Source: Marinobacter sp.
GTDB lineage: Bacteria; Pseudomonadota; Gammaproteobacteria; Pseudomonadales; Oleiphilaceae
DNA: 64,000 nt
Reading direction: 5' to 3'
Assembly (NCBI GenBank): GCA_022565395.1
Contig: JAIUMV010000006.1
Coordinates: 1 to 64,000 of the forward strand
Shown: piece after piece, positions 42,516-53,352 of the stretch
Position numbering within the stretch: the stretch's first letter is position 1
Layout of the letters: each line of letters begins with the position of its first letter
Notes under the pieces: generated by a model
Told to the model about the DNA's origin: nothing
What the model saw: the letters and a program-made list of their open reading frames with translations, nothing else
The model's database searches: none
Program-made: the position numbers and the translations under genes

Positions 42516-44813
42516 ATGCCAGAGTTCCAGACAACGGATGACGGTTTTGAACGTGTATCGCTCAAGGAATACACCGAAAAAGCCTATCTTGATTACTCCA
42601 TGTACGTCATCCTGGATCGGGCGCTGCCCCATGTAGGAGATGGCCTGAAGCCGGTTCAGCGGCGTATTATTTACGCCATGTCAGAGCTGGGGCTCAAGTC
42701 CACTGCCAAGTACAAGAAGTCCGCCCGTACGGTGGGTGATGTGCTGGGTAAGTTTCACCCCCACGGTGACAGCGCTTGTTATGAAGCCATGGTGCTGATG
42801 GCGCAGCCTTTCTCCTACCGCTATCCGCTGGTGGACGGGCAGGGCAACTGGGGGTCGCCGGATGATCCCAAATCCTTCGCTGCCATGCGATACACCGAAT
42901 CGCGCCTGTCGGCTTTTGCCGATGTGCTGTTGGGTGAGCTGGGGCAGGGCACCGTGGACTGGGTGCCAAACTTTGATGGCACCATGGACGAGCCCTCCAC
43001 CTTGCCCGCACGTCTGCCCCATGTACTGTTAAACGGCACCACGGGTATTGCAGTGGGTATGGCCACTGATATTCCGCCCCATAACGTGCGTGAGGTCACC
43101 AGTGCCTGCGTGCGCCTGCTGGACGACCCCACCGCCACGGTGGAGCAGTTGTGCGAGCACATCCAGGGGCCGGATTTCCCCACCGGGGCCGAGATCATCA
43201 CCCCGCGCAAGGATTTGCGTCAGCTTTATGAGACCGGCCGCGGCTCCCTGCGGATGCGGGCGCGTTGGATCAATGAAGGCGGCGATATCGTCATTACTGA
43301 CCTGCCCCACCAGGTCTCCGGCGCCAAGGTGCTGGAGCAGATCGCCCAGCAAATGAACGCCAAGAAGCTGCCCATGGTAGCGGACCTGCGGGACGAATCA
43401 GACCATGAGAACCCGACCCGCCTGGTGATTGTGCCCCGCTCCAACCGGGTGGACCTGGAAGGCCTGATGGCCCACCTCTTTGCCAGCACTGATCTTGAGA
43501 GGTCCTATCGGGTCAACATCAACATTATCGGTAATGATGGCCGTCCTGCCGTCAAAGACCTGCGCACCCTGTTGGGTGAGTGGCTGGACTATCGCCGGGT
43601 AACCGTGACCCGCAGGCTGCAGTTCCGGCTTGATAAGGTGTTGTCGCGGCTGCATATCCTGGAAGGTTTGCTGATTGCCTATCTCAACATTGACGAAGTG
43701 ATTGAGATTATCCGCTACGAGGACGAACCCAAGCGAGAGCTGATGGCACGGTTTGGTCTGAGTTCGGAGCAGGCTGAGGCCATCCTCGACCTGAAGCTGC
43801 GTCACCTGGCGAAGCTGGAAGAAATGAAAATTCGTGGCGAGCAGGACGAACTGGCACAGGAGCGGGATGAGTTGCAGTCCATTCTGGGCTCCGAAGTGCG
43901 GTTGCGCGACCTTATTAAGGCCGAACTCCTGGCGGATGCTGAGACCTATGGCGATGACCGTCGCTCACCCATCGTTCAGCGCGAGGAGGCCCGTGCCTTC
44001 AGCGAAACAGACCTGATCGCCAATGACCCGGTGACCGTGGTGCTGTCCGAGAAGGGCTGGGTGCGAGCTGCCAAGGGGCATGATATTGACCCCACCGGGC
44101 TGAGCTATAAGGCGGGCGACCGTTTCTCGCTGGCCGCCCATGGCCGCAGTAACCAGCAGGTGATTTTCCTCGACAGCACGGGCCGCACCTACTCGCTGAT
44201 GGCGCACTCCCTGCCATCGGCCCGCGGTCAGGGTGAGCCCTTGACCGGACGCATCAATCCCATTGCGGGGGCAACCTTTGCGGGACTGCTGATGGGCGAG
44301 GCGTCCCGCCGGGTATTGCTGGTTACCGATGGTGGTTACGGCTTTGTTACCACGCTGGAAAATCTGGTGAGCAAGAACCGCAACGGTAAAACCGTGGTGA
44401 GCGTGCCATCCGGTGCCCGCATCATGGCGCCAGTGATGGTGCCGGCCGGTGCCGATGACTACTATCTGGCGGCAGTGTCCAACGAAGGCCGCATGCTGGT
44501 GTTCCCCATGTCTGAGTTGCCGGAACTGGCGAAAGGCAAGGGCAACAAGATCATCAGTATCCCCTCTGCCCGGGTGCAGATGCGGGAGGAGTATGTTGTG
44601 GCCGTAGCGGTGTTTACCCCTCAGGATCAACTGCAGGTGAATGCTGGCAAGCGGAAAATGACCCTGCAGTTCAACGACCTTGAGCACTACATCGGGGAGC
44701 GTGGTCGCCGTGGGCACAAGCTGCCCCGTGGTTTGCAGCGCATTGATGGTATTGATGTGATTCGCCCCCAGGCTGCCGCTGGCGCCCAACAGGAGTCTTC
44801 TGACAGTGAGTGA
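42516..44813 (+). CDS. parC: DNA topoisomerase IV subunit A
   Basis: This 765-residue protein has the breakage-reunion domain. It begins [22 protein letters not shown] and has the quinolone-resistance region [19 protein letters not shown], with the catalytic tyrosine in [11 protein letters not shown]; the C-terminal part is a beta-propeller-like domain. The Ser/Glu positions usually mutated in resistance (HGDSACYE) are present. GAGGGAG precedes the start. The downstream serB gene overlaps its end by eight bases. Confidence 0.97.
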   Translation: MPEFQTTDDGFERVSLKEYTEKAYLDYSMYVILDRALPHVGDGLKPVQRRIIYAMSELGLKSTAKYKKSARTVGDVLGKFHPHGDSACYEAMVLMAQPFSYRYPLVDGQGNWGSPDDPKSFAAMRYTESRLSAFADVLLGELGQGTVDWVPNFDGTMDEPSTLPARLPHVLLNGTTGIAVGMATDIPPHNVREVTSACVRLLDDPTATVEQLCEHIQGPDFPTGAEIITPRKDLRQLYETGRGSLRMRARWINEGGDIVITDLPHQVSGAKVLEQIAQQMNAKKLPMVADLRDESDHENPTRLVIVPRSNRVDLEGLMAHLFASTDLERSYRVNINIIGNDGRPAVKDLRTLLGEWLDYRRVTVTRRLQFRLDKVLSRLHILEGLLIAYLNIDEVIEIIRYEDEPKRELMARFGLSSEQAEAILDLKLRHLAKLEEMKIRGEQDELAQERDELQSILGSEVRLRDLIKAELLADAETYGDDRRSPIVQREEARAFSETDLIANDPVTVVLSEKGWVRAAKGHDIDPTGLSYKAGDRFSLAAHGRSNQQVIFLDSTGRTYSLMAHSLPSARGQGEPLTGRINPIAGATFAGLLMGEASRRVLLVTDGGYGFVTTLENLVSKNRNGKTVVSVPSGARIMAPVMVPAGADDYYLAAVSNEGRMLVFPMSELPELAKGKGNKIISIPSARVQMREEYVVAVAVFTPQDQLQVNAGKRKMTLQFNDLEHYIGERGRRGHKLPRGLQRIDGIDVIRPQAAAGAQQESSDSE

Positions 44814-46038
44814 ACTGGTACTGATTAATGTCTCCGGGCGTGACAAGCCGGGTTTGACCTCGGAAATCACCGGCATCATGGGACGTTACGATGTCCGCAT
44901 TCTGGATATCGGCCAGGCGGTGATTCATGACCATCTGACCTGGGGAATCCTGGCGGAAATCCCGGATGAAGCCAATGCCCCACCGGTGATCCGTGACTTG
45001 CTGTTCCGCCTGCACGCCCTTGACCTGCAGGTACGCTTTGCCCCCATTTCTGAGGCGGATTACCAGCAGTGGGCAGCGGGTCGTAACCGTGCCTGTTACA
45101 TCGTTACCCTCCTGGCGCGGGACATCAAAGCTGAGCATATTGCCCGGGTGTCCGCCATTACCGCCCGCCATGGCCTGAATATCGATAACATCACCCGGCT
45201 GTCGGCCCGGCCATCCCTGAATACCGCGGATAACAGCATTGCCTGCGTGGAGTTCTCCGTACGGGGTACGCCCGGTGATCTGGCCCAGCTGCGGGCGGAC
45301 TTCCTGCATATTGCTGCCGAGCTGAATGTGGATATCGCTTTCCAGGAAGATACCATCTTCCGGCGCAATCGCCGCCTGGTGGTATTTGATATGGACTCCA
45401 CCCTGATTGAGGCGGAGGTCATCGACGAGCTGGCCAAAGAGGCCGGTGTCGGCGAGCAGGTGGCGGAGATTACCGAACGGGCGATGCAGGGCGAACTGGA
45501 CTTTAGCCAGAGCTTTGCAGAGCGTCTTGCCTTGTTGAAGGGGCTGGATGAGAAGGTGCTGGCGGGCATTGCCTCGCGTTTGCGGCTGACGGAGGGTGCC
45601 GAGCACCTGATTCGCAGCCTCAAATCCCTGGGCTATCGCACCGCAATCCTGTCGGGTGGTTTCACCTACTTCGCCCGTCATCTGCAGCAGAAGCTGGGAA
45701 TTGACTATATCTACGCCAATGAGCTGGAGATAGAAAACGGCAAGGTCACCGGCCGGGTGTCAGGACGCATTGTGGATGGTCAGCGCAAAGCAGAGCTACT
45801 GCTGGAAATCGCCGAGCGGGAAAACGTCTCCCGCGAGCAGATCATCGCCGTCGGTGATGGCGCCAATGACCTGCCCATGCTCAGCCAGGCCGGCCTCGGC
45901 GTCGCCTTCCGCGCTAAACCCCTGGTCAAAGAATCCGCCCGCCACTCTATCTCCACCCTGGGGCTGGACGCCATCCTGTACCTGATAGGCTTCCGCGAGA
46001 GCGATTCGGTGTGGATCAATAATGACGTGAACGTTTGA
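44806..46038 (+). CDS. serB: Phosphoserine phosphatase
   Basis: A 410-residue enzyme of the last step of serine synthesis. Two ACT-type domains occupy about residues 1-180 ([23 protein letters not shown]), followed by the HAD phosphatase with motif [26 protein letters not shown] (motif II) and [19 protein letters not shown]. It starts with GTG inside the end of parC, with AGGAG ten bases upstream, so the two are coupled. Confidence 0.96.
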   Translation: MSELVLINVSGRDKPGLTSEITGIMGRYDVRILDIGQAVIHDHLTWGILAEIPDEANAPPVIRDLLFRLHALDLQVRFAPISEADYQQWAAGRNRACYIVTLLARDIKAEHIARVSAITARHGLNIDNITRLSARPSLNTADNSIACVEFSVRGTPGDLAQLRADFLHIAAELNVDIAFQEDTIFRRNRRLVVFDMDSTLIEAEVIDELAKEAGVGEQVAEITERAMQGELDFSQSFAERLALLKGLDEKVLAGIASRLRLTEGAEHLIRSLKSLGYRTAILSGGFTYFARHLQQKLGIDYIYANELEIENGKVTGRVSGRIVDGQRKAELLLEIAERENVSREQIIAVGDGANDLPMLSQAGLGVAFRAKPLVKESARHSISTLGLDAILYLIGFRESDSVWINNDVNV

Positions 46039-46047
46039 GTTTTTTTG

Positions 46048-46219
46048 GCCGCGGAATCCGCGGAACAACGCGGAAGTTAAAGACTAAAGACTTTAGCCAC
46101 GGACGGCACGGACACTCACGGACAACTACCTAAAACCATTTATGTTCTGTCCGTGCAAGTCCGTGCCGTCCGTGGCCAATCAGTTTCTTTTTTCCGCGTT
46201 GTTCTGCGGATTCCGCGGC
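46048..46219. repeat. Nested palindromic intergenic repeat (between serB and fimX)
   Basis: Outer arms at 46048-46075 and 46192-46219 are 28-base reverse complements with one mismatch. Inner arms at 46096-46124 and 46148-46176 (29 bases, about three mismatches) consist of spaced ACGGAC/GTCCGTG motifs. The core is about 23 bases. The outer arms and inner right arm match the element at 23163-23311. No protein is encoded. Confidence 0.8.
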
Positions 46220-46231
46220 TAAAACACAGTC

Positions 46232-48316
46232 TTACTGCTCGCTGAAGTCGAAGTTCATCTCCGGCACTGGCGCCTGCAGGTAGTAGCCCTGGATGTAGTT
46301 GACTCCAGCCTGCCAGAGGGTGGCCAGCAGCGCGGCGCTTTCCACCAGCGGGATGATGGTCAGCTTGCCCATGCTTTGCAGGGTTTGCACCATTTCCTTC
46401 ACCTGTTCCTTGGCTTCGTCACTCTTTTGGATCTCTTCGGTGAAGGACCCGTCGATCTTCACGTAATCCACTTCCACATGTTTCAGGGTGTTCATGGGGT
46501 TCAGGGCACAACCGAACTGGCTGACGGAGATCTTGCAGCGCAGCTCTCTCAGAGCCTTGGCAAATTCACGGGCCTGTTTCATGTAGGTGGTGGCGTCGCC
46601 TTCGCGGATCTGGAAAATCAGCGAATCACCTGGCAGGCGTGCAGACTTCAGCGCCACGCTGAGCCAGGGTGTGAAGGTTTTGTCCTGAATCGTTTCTGCC
46701 GTCACGTTGAGGAACAGGCGGGTGTCATGGCCTTTGGAGCGATGTGAGGACAGTTGTTTGATAGTTTGCAGTACCACCCAGCGGTCGATTTTTACCGCCA
46801 TGTCTGATGGGCCGGAGGGTGGCAGGAAGTCATAGGGCGACACTTCCTCGTTGTCCTTGTCCAGCATGCGGACAAAGGCCTCGTAATGTTCTTCGCCTTC
46901 CCCGCGCAGGTTAATGACCGGCTGGAACAGCAGGCGGAAGCGGTCCTCGTCCAATGCGCGCTGGATGGCCTCCGCGGAGTTGTCTTCGTCCAGTTTTTCA
47001 AACGCAGCCGGACTATAGACCAGCAGGCCGTTGCCGTTCTCATGGCCTTCCTGCTTGCGTACTTCATCAGATGCCGTGTGGGCGCGCCCCAGCACATCCA
47101 CGCCTTTGGGTGAGTTCTCGGTGATGCTGGTAATACCGATGCTGACGGTAATATGCACGCTGCGGCCACTGATATCGAACAGGTGGTCGTCTATGGCTTT
47201 CAGCAAGGCCTGGGACGACTTGACCATCTCCGACTCCTCAATGGGGTAGGCGAGGATGCAGAAAGCGTCGTCACTGAGGCGGGCGATGGTGGCGTCAGCC
47301 GCGGTGTTTTCACGGAGTTTGTTGGCGACATCCCCCAACAGCAGGTCGGCACCCGCGATGCCGATTTCCCGCTTGATCTGCTGGAAGTTATCCAGCGCAA
47401 TGTAAGCCAGCGAGCCACTGGTATTGGTTTCGCCAGCTTTGACAATAACCTTGGAGAGGGCTTCCATCAGATGCTGGCGGTTGAACAGGCCCGTGAGCAG
47501 GTCCTGGCTACTGATCTGTTTCAGTTTTTCTTCCAGCTCTGCATCACTGTGTTCCGGCTGGATAATTAGCTGGGTACAGGGCTCGCCGTCATAGGTGGCA
47601 GTGGACGCCTGAAGGGTGACGCTCATTTCCTGATTGTCACTGCGGCGCGCGACACAGTTGAGTGTCTTGCCATCCGCACCTTCGCTGGTGAAGCTCTTCA
47701 TGAACTCTTTGAAACTGTCCTGGCTCTTGCTGTCCAGCGTATCCAGAACCGGGATGCACATCAGCTCGTCCACATCGTCATACCCGAAGAACTCCAGGTA
47801 GGACTGGTTGGCGTAGATGTGCATGCCATCGTTGATGTAGGCAATGGCATCTTTGGAGCTTTCCAGCAGCAGTTGGCAGCGTTGCTCAGCTTCGCGCAGG
47901 TGTGCCTCCAGGGCGCGCCTGCGTCTGCGGTCCTCCAGGTTACCCAGTTCGCGTTTGATGACCAGCATCAGCAGATCCTGAAAGTCGCCGGGCACGGTGG
48001 CCTTGCCGCCAGCCTTCATGAAGCTGGTGATGCGGTCACGGTCAAAGGTGTCTGTCAGCAACACCACCGGGATGTCCTTGTCCATGCGTCGAACGGTGGC
48101 CAGCGCCGTATCCGGTGCTACGTCCTGCTCCACGTCGCGGGCTAGCAGCAGATCCCAGTTGGATGTTTTTACTGACTCTTCCAGATCTTCCTCAGACGTG
48201 ATCCGATGTGCCCGGGTTGCATACCCGGAGTTTCTCATCAGGCTGACCAGGGTCTCAGCATCATTCTGGGAGGGGTCCAGAATCAGCAGGTGGACCGTCG
48301 CGTTTTTCTTCTGCAT
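46232..48316 (-). CDS. fimX: FimX-type REC-PAS-GGDEF-EAL protein with degenerate active sites
   Basis: This 694-residue protein has a divergent receiver domain (about residues 5-125), a PAS domain (about 145-250), a GGDEF domain in which the signature is SDDAF (348-352), and an EAL domain in which the signature is EAF (479-481), ending GVNYIQGYYLQAP. The missing catalytic motifs make cyclase or phosphodiesterase activity unlikely, as in Pseudomonas FimX, which binds c-di-GMP and controls type IV pilus assembly. Length, domain order and position beside serB support the call. No pil genes are in the window. Confidence 0.85.
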   Translation of the reverse strand: MQKKNATVHLLILDPSQNDAETLVSLMRNSGYATRAHRITSEEDLEESVKTSNWDLLLARDVEQDVAPDTALATVRRMDKDIPVVLLTDTFDRDRITSFMKAGGKATVPGDFQDLLMLVIKRELGNLEDRRRRRALEAHLREAEQRCQLLLESSKDAIAYINDGMHIYANQSYLEFFGYDDVDELMCIPVLDTLDSKSQDSFKEFMKSFTSEGADGKTLNCVARRSDNQEMSVTLQASTATYDGEPCTQLIIQPEHSDAELEEKLKQISSQDLLTGLFNRQHLMEALSKVIVKAGETNTSGSLAYIALDNFQQIKREIGIAGADLLLGDVANKLRENTAADATIARLSDDAFCILAYPIEESEMVKSSQALLKAIDDHLFDISGRSVHITVSIGITSITENSPKGVDVLGRAHTASDEVRKQEGHENGNGLLVYSPAAFEKLDEDNSAEAIQRALDEDRFRLLFQPVINLRGEGEEHYEAFVRMLDKDNEEVSPYDFLPPSGPSDMAVKIDRWVVLQTIKQLSSHRSKGHDTRLFLNVTAETIQDKTFTPWLSVALKSARLPGDSLIFQIREGDATTYMKQAREFAKALRELRCKISVSQFGCALNPMNTLKHVEVDYVKIDGSFTEEIQKSDEAKEQVKEMVQTLQSMGKLTIIPLVESAALLATLWQAGVNYIQGYYLQAPVPEMNFDFSEQ

Positions 48317-48561
48317 TCGTTGAAGGTCTCTTAATCGCAGATCATTGTGTCATTTGTTAAAAACTGACAAATATAGCAGCACTATATGATCTAAGCCGCC
48401 TCGGAACAACTGCCATGGCGTTTCGGGGTGTAAACCTGGGGCGCCTCTGATGGCACCCGGGAGAGCCTCCTGGCGGCGTGATCAGGGGTTGTCCCTAACG
48501 CCCCGGGTGTGACCCGGAGCGATATGGATGGCCGGTGGCGGCCTTGTGGTTAATGCGAAGG

Positions 48562-50400
48562 TTACAGTGAAGGCCAGAGTGAGTCGAACTCGTCCTCGCT
48601 GGCCCCGCCGCTTTTCTTGCCTGGGCCGGAGGTGCGGGGCTCGCCGCTGTCGGTGTCTATCTGAGTGTGCAGCTTCAGTTCAAACTGGCTGACGCTACCC
48701 GTACTCAGCAGGCGCTTGAGCAGCATGCCGTGTTGCTCCTGATTGTCATGAATCAGGGTTACCCGACTGCCAGACTGGAAGGGTAGTCGGGGCGTCAGGA
48801 TGGTGGCGGAGCGGCTCACGGAACTGATCTCCGGCAGCAGCAAACCTCGCAAGTACTCGCTGCTCTGCCCGGCCTTCTGGATCAGCTTGATGCCGCAGGG
48901 GGCTGCACTGGGGGCCAGTAGTTCAATGCCCACCTGCATGCCCTGATTTCTGACCTGCCGCATCCATCGCACCACGGCGACGCTCCAGGGGTGACGTTCA
49001 TGCTCGCGGATACCCAGAATCTCCCCTGATTGCAGCGAGGCCGGTACCTCGCCATCCCAGCCAATACAGTAGCCGCCAGGGCTGCTGTTGATGAGATGGG
49101 TCCGATAAATGGGGGGCAGTGTTTTCTGGCTGTCAGGCGTCTCAAACGCGCCGGCCACTCCCCGATAGGTAATGGGGGCATCGGCGGAGTAAAGCCGGTC
49201 GTCACTGGGCGAGGCGTCATGGGCTCCGGACCAGGCATCCTTGCGGGATGCAGCGTCGATAAAGCGGTTCCGGCCTTCATCCGCATGATCTTCATTTCCG
49301 GCGACAAACTGATTGAAGGTCTGCTTGTCGGCAATATAGAAGTGGGTTGCCGTCATGCCGACGGTCACCTGCAGAGAGCCCTCGCTGGCGATGCGGTTGA
49401 AGCTACGCTTGGTCAGAACGCCCAGCGCCTGGCTGAGGTGCATCAGCAGCATGTCTGGCATGTTGCCAGCGACTCTGAGTGCTGACGACGCCGCAGCTTG
49501 CGGATCACCTTTCTTGTCCTGTAGCCGGTTGACGTGATCGGCGATCAGATCGGACAGGGTCGTGGTATCGAAGCCAAAGTTATCGTGGGACATATCCCCC
49601 TGAATCAGGCTTCGGTAGACCGGCGGGGCATCCCGCTCCATGTTGATGACAAACAGTGAGTTCTGTTTGGCGAGCTCGGGAGAGCACTCAACATGGCTGC
49701 TCCACAGCTCAAACAATTCGTAACTCTGCTCCAGCTCTTTCTGGCGTAACTGATTGGGGCGAGCGCAGGCCAGCAGCAGCAGACGCTTGTAGGCATCAGC
49801 CACGGTGCTGCTGTCACGGTGATTGAGGGTGTCATCCTCACATTCGATATCAGACAGCTTGTTGCGCTGGGTAAAACGGTAGATGCGGTGTGTTTCCAGC
49901 CAGGTACGCGCCGGGCTGGCACAGTAAAGTTGGCTGGAGCGCAGCAGGGTCATGCCAAGTTCGGTAATGGCACGGTGGCAGGCCGGTGCCAGCGCTTTTC
50001 GGTTGCGGTCCAGGCCGCCCTGGTCAAGAAATTCCAGGATGCAGATTTTGTAGCCATTGGCCAAGTGTAGCTGCAGGGCCTGGCTGAGGTTGGCAATTTT
50101 GCGCTGTTTTTCAGGCAGGCTGATGGCCATGCCCAGGTAGTGACGGGACAGTTCCCGGCACACGAAATGTATACGGGGGCGAATGATTTCCAGCAGGCCC
50201 ATACGCTGGGCTGGGGCGACCAGCAGCTGGTTCAGCTCAATAATGGCATGGTAAAGCTGGCGGGATGACTCGCCAACGTTGGCAATGGGCAGGTTGTCTG
50301 CCCAGTGCTTGAAGGATTTGGGGGTTACGTCACAAAAGGAGAGGGTTGTGCTCTTTTGCTCGGGAACCTGTAGATCGGGTTTCAGGATCATGGCCACCAT
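48562..50400 (-). CDS. Uncharacterised large cytoplasmic protein with a PilZ-like segment
   Basis: A 612-residue protein with no signal peptide or membrane segment. Residues 1-420 are mostly helical. From about residue 431, IYRTHLINSSPGGYCIGW and, about 55 residues later, QVGIELLAP resemble the NxSxxG and closing strand of a PilZ c-di-GMP domain, but the preceding RxxxR is not convincing. A polar tail ends EDEFDSLWPSL. The gene occupies the place next to fimX seen in pseudomonads, so a link to the FimX pathway is possible. The PilZ comparison is tentative. Confidence 0.6.
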   Translation of the reverse strand: MVAMILKPDLQVPEQKSTTLSFCDVTPKSFKHWADNLPIANVGESSRQLYHAIIELNQLLVAPAQRMGLLEIIRPRIHFVCRELSRHYLGMAISLPEKQRKIANLSQALQLHLANGYKICILEFLDQGGLDRNRKALAPACHRAITELGMTLLRSSQLYCASPARTWLETHRIYRFTQRNKLSDIECEDDTLNHRDSSTVADAYKRLLLLACARPNQLRQKELEQSYELFELWSSHVECSPELAKQNSLFVINMERDAPPVYRSLIQGDMSHDNFGFDTTTLSDLIADHVNRLQDKKGDPQAAASSALRVAGNMPDMLLMHLSQALGVLTKRSFNRIASEGSLQVTVGMTATHFYIADKQTFNQFVAGNEDHADEGRNRFIDAASRKDAWSGAHDASPSDDRLYSADAPITYRGVAGAFETPDSQKTLPPIYRTHLINSSPGGYCIGWDGEVPASLQSGEILGIREHERHPWSVAVVRWMRQVRNQGMQVGIELLAPSAAPCGIKLIQKAGQSSEYLRGLLLPEISSVSRSATILTPRLPFQSGSRVTLIHDNQEQHGMLLKRLLSTGSVSQFELKLHTQIDTDSGEPRTSGPGKKSGGASEDEFDSLWPSL

Positions 50401-50609
50401 GCCAGTTCGTAACGGTTAGTCCCTGAGAGTAATGGATAAACCCCCGGGTTGCGCTCTCTGCGGCGTTGTTTCGGTGACCACTTCTGGTGGTGCCGGAACG
50501 CAGCTGTTTGCCATTGGAAAAACGCCGTAATTACATATCTTTATCGATATGCCCTGAATGTAAAATAGCAAAGGACCAACAAAAAGCCAGAAAAGGCAAT
50601 AGTTGACAA

Positions 50610-50634
50610 GATTTGACAAAAGTAGTGTCAAATC
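50610..50634. promoter_or_regulatory. Perfect 9-bp inverted repeat overlapping a promoter-like region
   Basis: GATTTGACA-N7-TGTCAAATC lies between epmB and the 612-residue protein gene, about 220 bases upstream of the latter. TTGACA-like -35 sequences occur on both strands inside it, and CATATC-N6-GATATG follows nearer the gene. It looks like an operator; no regulator is adjacent. The rest of 50401-50690 shows no convincing gene. Confidence 0.4.
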
Positions 50635-50690
50635 TCTTGGTTTAACGGGCATTTGGCCTGCTTTGCCATCCCTGTGAGTTGGATGAGGGG

Positions 50691-51722
50691 TCAGTCCAGC
50701 GGGGTCTTGCTGGGCCGACCCGGTAACTCCCTGACCAGCCTGGGCACCAGAAAACCGGGTAAACGGGTTCTGAGCTCGGTCATGAGGGTGGTGGCTTTTG
50801 CATCCGCAACATCGAAGTGAGCAGCACCTTGTACCGGATCAAAGGCATGCAGGTAATAGGGCAGTATGCCAACCTCAAACAGTCGCTCGCTGAGGGCTTC
50901 CAGGGTGTCCGCGTGATCATTGACGCCCCGCAAGATCACGCTCTGGTTGAGCAGGGTAACGCCGGCCTCTTTCAATTGGCCCATGGCGGCGGCAAAGTCT
51001 GCGTCTATTTCCTGCGGATGATTGACATGAACCACCAGTACAACCTTCAGGCGACTGCCGCTGAGCGCGGCCAACAGCGCCGGCGTGACACGCTGAGGGA
51101 TGACAACCGGCAGGCGGCTATGAATGCGCAGGCGGCGGATGTGAGACACGCCGGCAATAGCATCCAGCCACTGGCTTATCAGACGATCATTCACCGCCAG
51201 AGGATCGCCGCCACTCAAAATTACTTCGTTCAGGGCCGGGTCGGCGGCCAGGGTATCAATAACCTGCTGGCGAGCCTGCGGTGACAAACTGTGGTCGCCG
51301 TAGGGAAAACTGCGGCGGAAGCAGTAGCGGCAGTTGATGGCGCACTGGCCCGTAACCATCAGAAGGGCGCGGCTACGATACTTTCGGATCAACCCCCGTA
51401 CCGGGCTGGCGCTGCGTTCCTCCAGTGGGTCAGGGCTGTAGCCGGGCAGGGTGACGCCTTCCTCGAGGAGGGGAAGTACTTGCCGTAGCAGAGGGTCCTG
51501 AGGATCACCGTACCCGATGCGTTGTAGATAGGGTTTGGGGACCAGTACCGGGAACAGCCGATGGCCGCGCTCGGCACCCTCCAGCCACTCGGTGGGGTTC
51601 AGGCCCACTTCCTGCAGTAGGGCCTCGGGTGTGTTGATGGCGTTGGCCAACAGGGCTTGCCAGCGTTCCGGTTGTGGCTCGGCAGAACGGACTTCTACCA
51701 GAGTGGCAGTTCGCTGTATCAT
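50691..51722 (-). CDS. epmB: EF-P beta-lysylation protein (lysine 2,3-aminomutase)
   Basis: A 343-residue radical SAM enzyme with the cluster motif [11 protein letters not shown] in the first half and the PLP/SAM region [10 protein letters not shown]. It converts L-lysine to (R)-beta-lysine for attachment to elongation factor P. AAGG lies five bases before the ATG at 51722 (start MIQRT); an ATG at 51737 is also in frame. It is divergent from efp and epmA, completing the three-gene EF-P system. Confidence 0.93.
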   Translation of the reverse strand: MIQRTATLVEVRSAEPQPERWQALLANAINTPEALLQEVGLNPTEWLEGAERGHRLFPVLVPKPYLQRIGYGDPQDPLLRQVLPLLEEGVTLPGYSPDPLEERSASPVRGLIRKYRSRALLMVTGQCAINCRYCFRRSFPYGDHSLSPQARQQVIDTLAADPALNEVILSGGDPLAVNDRLISQWLDAIAGVSHIRRLRIHSRLPVVIPQRVTPALLAALSGSRLKVVLVVHVNHPQEIDADFAAAMGQLKEAGVTLLNQSVILRGVNDHADTLEALSERLFEVGILPYYLHAFDPVQGAAHFDVADAKATTLMTELRTRLPGFLVPRLVRELPGRPSKTPLD

Positions 51723-51767
51723 ACCGGCCTTCGACATTTTAACCGCGTCAATTCAGGTGATCGTTTC

Positions 51768-52340
51768 ATGGCTTCCTATTCTACCAACGAATTCCGCAGT
51801 GGTCTTAAAGTTTTGCTGGATGGCGACCCTTGCGTGATTCTCGAGAACGAGTTCGTCAAGCCCGGCAAGGGGCAGGCTTTCAACCGCGTCAGACTGCGTA
51901 ACCTCATGTCCAACCGGGTATGGGAGCGAACCTTCAAGTCCGGTGAGAGTCTGGAAGCGGCGGATGTTATGGACCGCGACATGGAGTACCTCTATACCGA
52001 CGGTGAATTCTGGCATTTCATGGTGACAGACGGCTCTTTCGAGCAGTTTGCCGCAGATGCCAAAGCCGTAGGCGACTGCATGAAGTGGCTGAAGGAGCAG
52101 GACGTCTATCAGGTGACCCTCTACAACGGCGCGCCCTTGTCGGTTACCCCGCCCAACTTTGTTGAGCTTGAAGTGGTTGATACGGATCCCGGCATGAAGG
52201 GTGACACAGCCCAGGGTGGCTCCAAGCCGGCGACCCTCTCCACAGGTGCCGTGGTCAGCGTGCCCCTGTTTATTACGATTGGTGAAGTGCTTAAGGTGGA
52301 CACCCGTACAGGCGATTACGTCAGCCGCGTAAAAGGCTGA
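51768..52340 (+). CDS. efp: Elongation factor P
   Basis: This 190-residue protein relieves ribosome stalling at polyproline. Its start is [16 protein letters not shown]. The modified residue is Lys34 in KPGKGQAF, the site lysylated by EpmA with beta-lysine from EpmB. The domain I beta-barrel and the C-terminal domains are full length. A longer reading upstream overlaps epmB and is not credible. Confidence 0.97.
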   Translation: MASYSTNEFRSGLKVLLDGDPCVILENEFVKPGKGQAFNRVRLRNLMSNRVWERTFKSGESLEAADVMDRDMEYLYTDGEFWHFMVTDGSFEQFAADAKAVGDCMKWLKEQDVYQVTLYNGAPLSVTPPNFVELEVVDTDPGMKGDTAQGGSKPATLSTGAVVSVPLFITIGEVLKVDTRTGDYVSRVKG

Positions 52341-52352
52341 TCGCCGGGTGAT

Positions 52353-53330
52353 ATGATGCAGCCCGACTGGCAGCCTACGGCAAGCCTGCAGGCCCTTAAA
52401 AACCGCGCCGAACTCCTGCAGTTCGTACGCGGTTTTTTTGCGAGCAGACAGGTGATGGAAGTGGAAACGCCCGTGCTTGCCCGGCATGGGGTCAGCGACC
52501 TGCATCTGGACGCTATCACCGCCCGGACTGCAGCGGGCATTGGCTTTCCTGATGGCCGTGCTTACCTCCAGACGTCGCCGGAATATCACATGAAGCGCCT
52601 GTTGGCAGCGGGCAGCGGGCCTATTTTTCAGGTATTCCGGGCCTTTCGTGACGGCGAGCTGGGGCGCCGCCACAATCCTGAATTTACCCTGTTGGAGTGG
52701 TATCGCCCCGGTTTTGCCGATGACGACCTGATGACTGAAGTGGGCGATCTGGTGGCCGGTTGGCTGGGGCTGAATGCACCACCGCAACGGATCAGCTACC
52801 GCCAGGCCCTGCAGCGCTGGGCAGGGCTGGACCCCTTTCTGGCCAGTGATGCGGAGTTACGGGTGGTGTGCGAGTCCTGGCTGGACAAGGCGCTGGCTGA
52901 CACCCTGAGCCGGGATATTTGCCTGGATGTGATTATGTCCCACCAGGTGGAGCCGGCACTGGCCAAAGAGCCTCCCACCTTTATCTGTCTTTACCCGGCC
53001 AGTCAGGCCGCCTTGGCCAAAACATCTATTGTGGAAGGTCAGGCTATGGCCCACCGGTTTGAGCTGTATGTGCGCGGTGTTGAATTGTGCAACGGCTATT
53101 GGGAGCTGACGGATGCTGCGGAGCAGGCCCGACGGTTCGAACTGGATAACCAGCTGCGAGCCGAAGCGGGCAAGCCGGTGATGGCGGCAGATGCCTTCCT
53201 GCTGGCTGCCCTGAATGCAGGCATGCCAGCAAGTGCAGGAGTGGCGCTGGGATTGGATCGGTTGCTGATGGTGTCCAGCGGAGCTGACAGTATCGCTGAT
53301 GTGATGGCCTTTCCTGCGCCACGAGCCTGA
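52353..53330 (+). CDS. epmA: EF-P lysine lysyltransferase (GenX/PoxA)
   Basis: A 325-residue class II aminoacyl-tRNA-synthetase paralogue without an anticodon-binding domain. It shows the motifs FASRQVMEVETPVL, TSPEYHMKRLLAAGSGPIFQVFRAFRDGE and GVALGLDRLLM. It attaches beta-lysine to EF-P Lys34. It follows efp by 12 bases; the second ATG (52356) is an alternative start. Confidence 0.95.
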   Translation: MMQPDWQPTASLQALKNRAELLQFVRGFFASRQVMEVETPVLARHGVSDLHLDAITARTAAGIGFPDGRAYLQTSPEYHMKRLLAAGSGPIFQVFRAFRDGELGRRHNPEFTLLEWYRPGFADDDLMTEVGDLVAGWLGLNAPPQRISYRQALQRWAGLDPFLASDAELRVVCESWLDKALADTLSRDICLDVIMSHQVEPALAKEPPTFICLYPASQAALAKTSIVEGQAMAHRFELYVRGVELCNGYWELTDAAEQARRFELDNQLRAEAGKPVMAADAFLLAALNAGMPASAGVALGLDRLLMVSSGADSIADVMAFPAPRA

Positions 53331-53352
53331 GTGGCGCAGGCACTACCTCCAC

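Noticed and set aside
50416-50652. 78-residue minus-strand frame between epmB and the 612-residue protein gene
   Set aside because: One hydrophobic stretch but no ribosome site; it crosses the palindromic promoter region, so it is more likely regulatory DNA.
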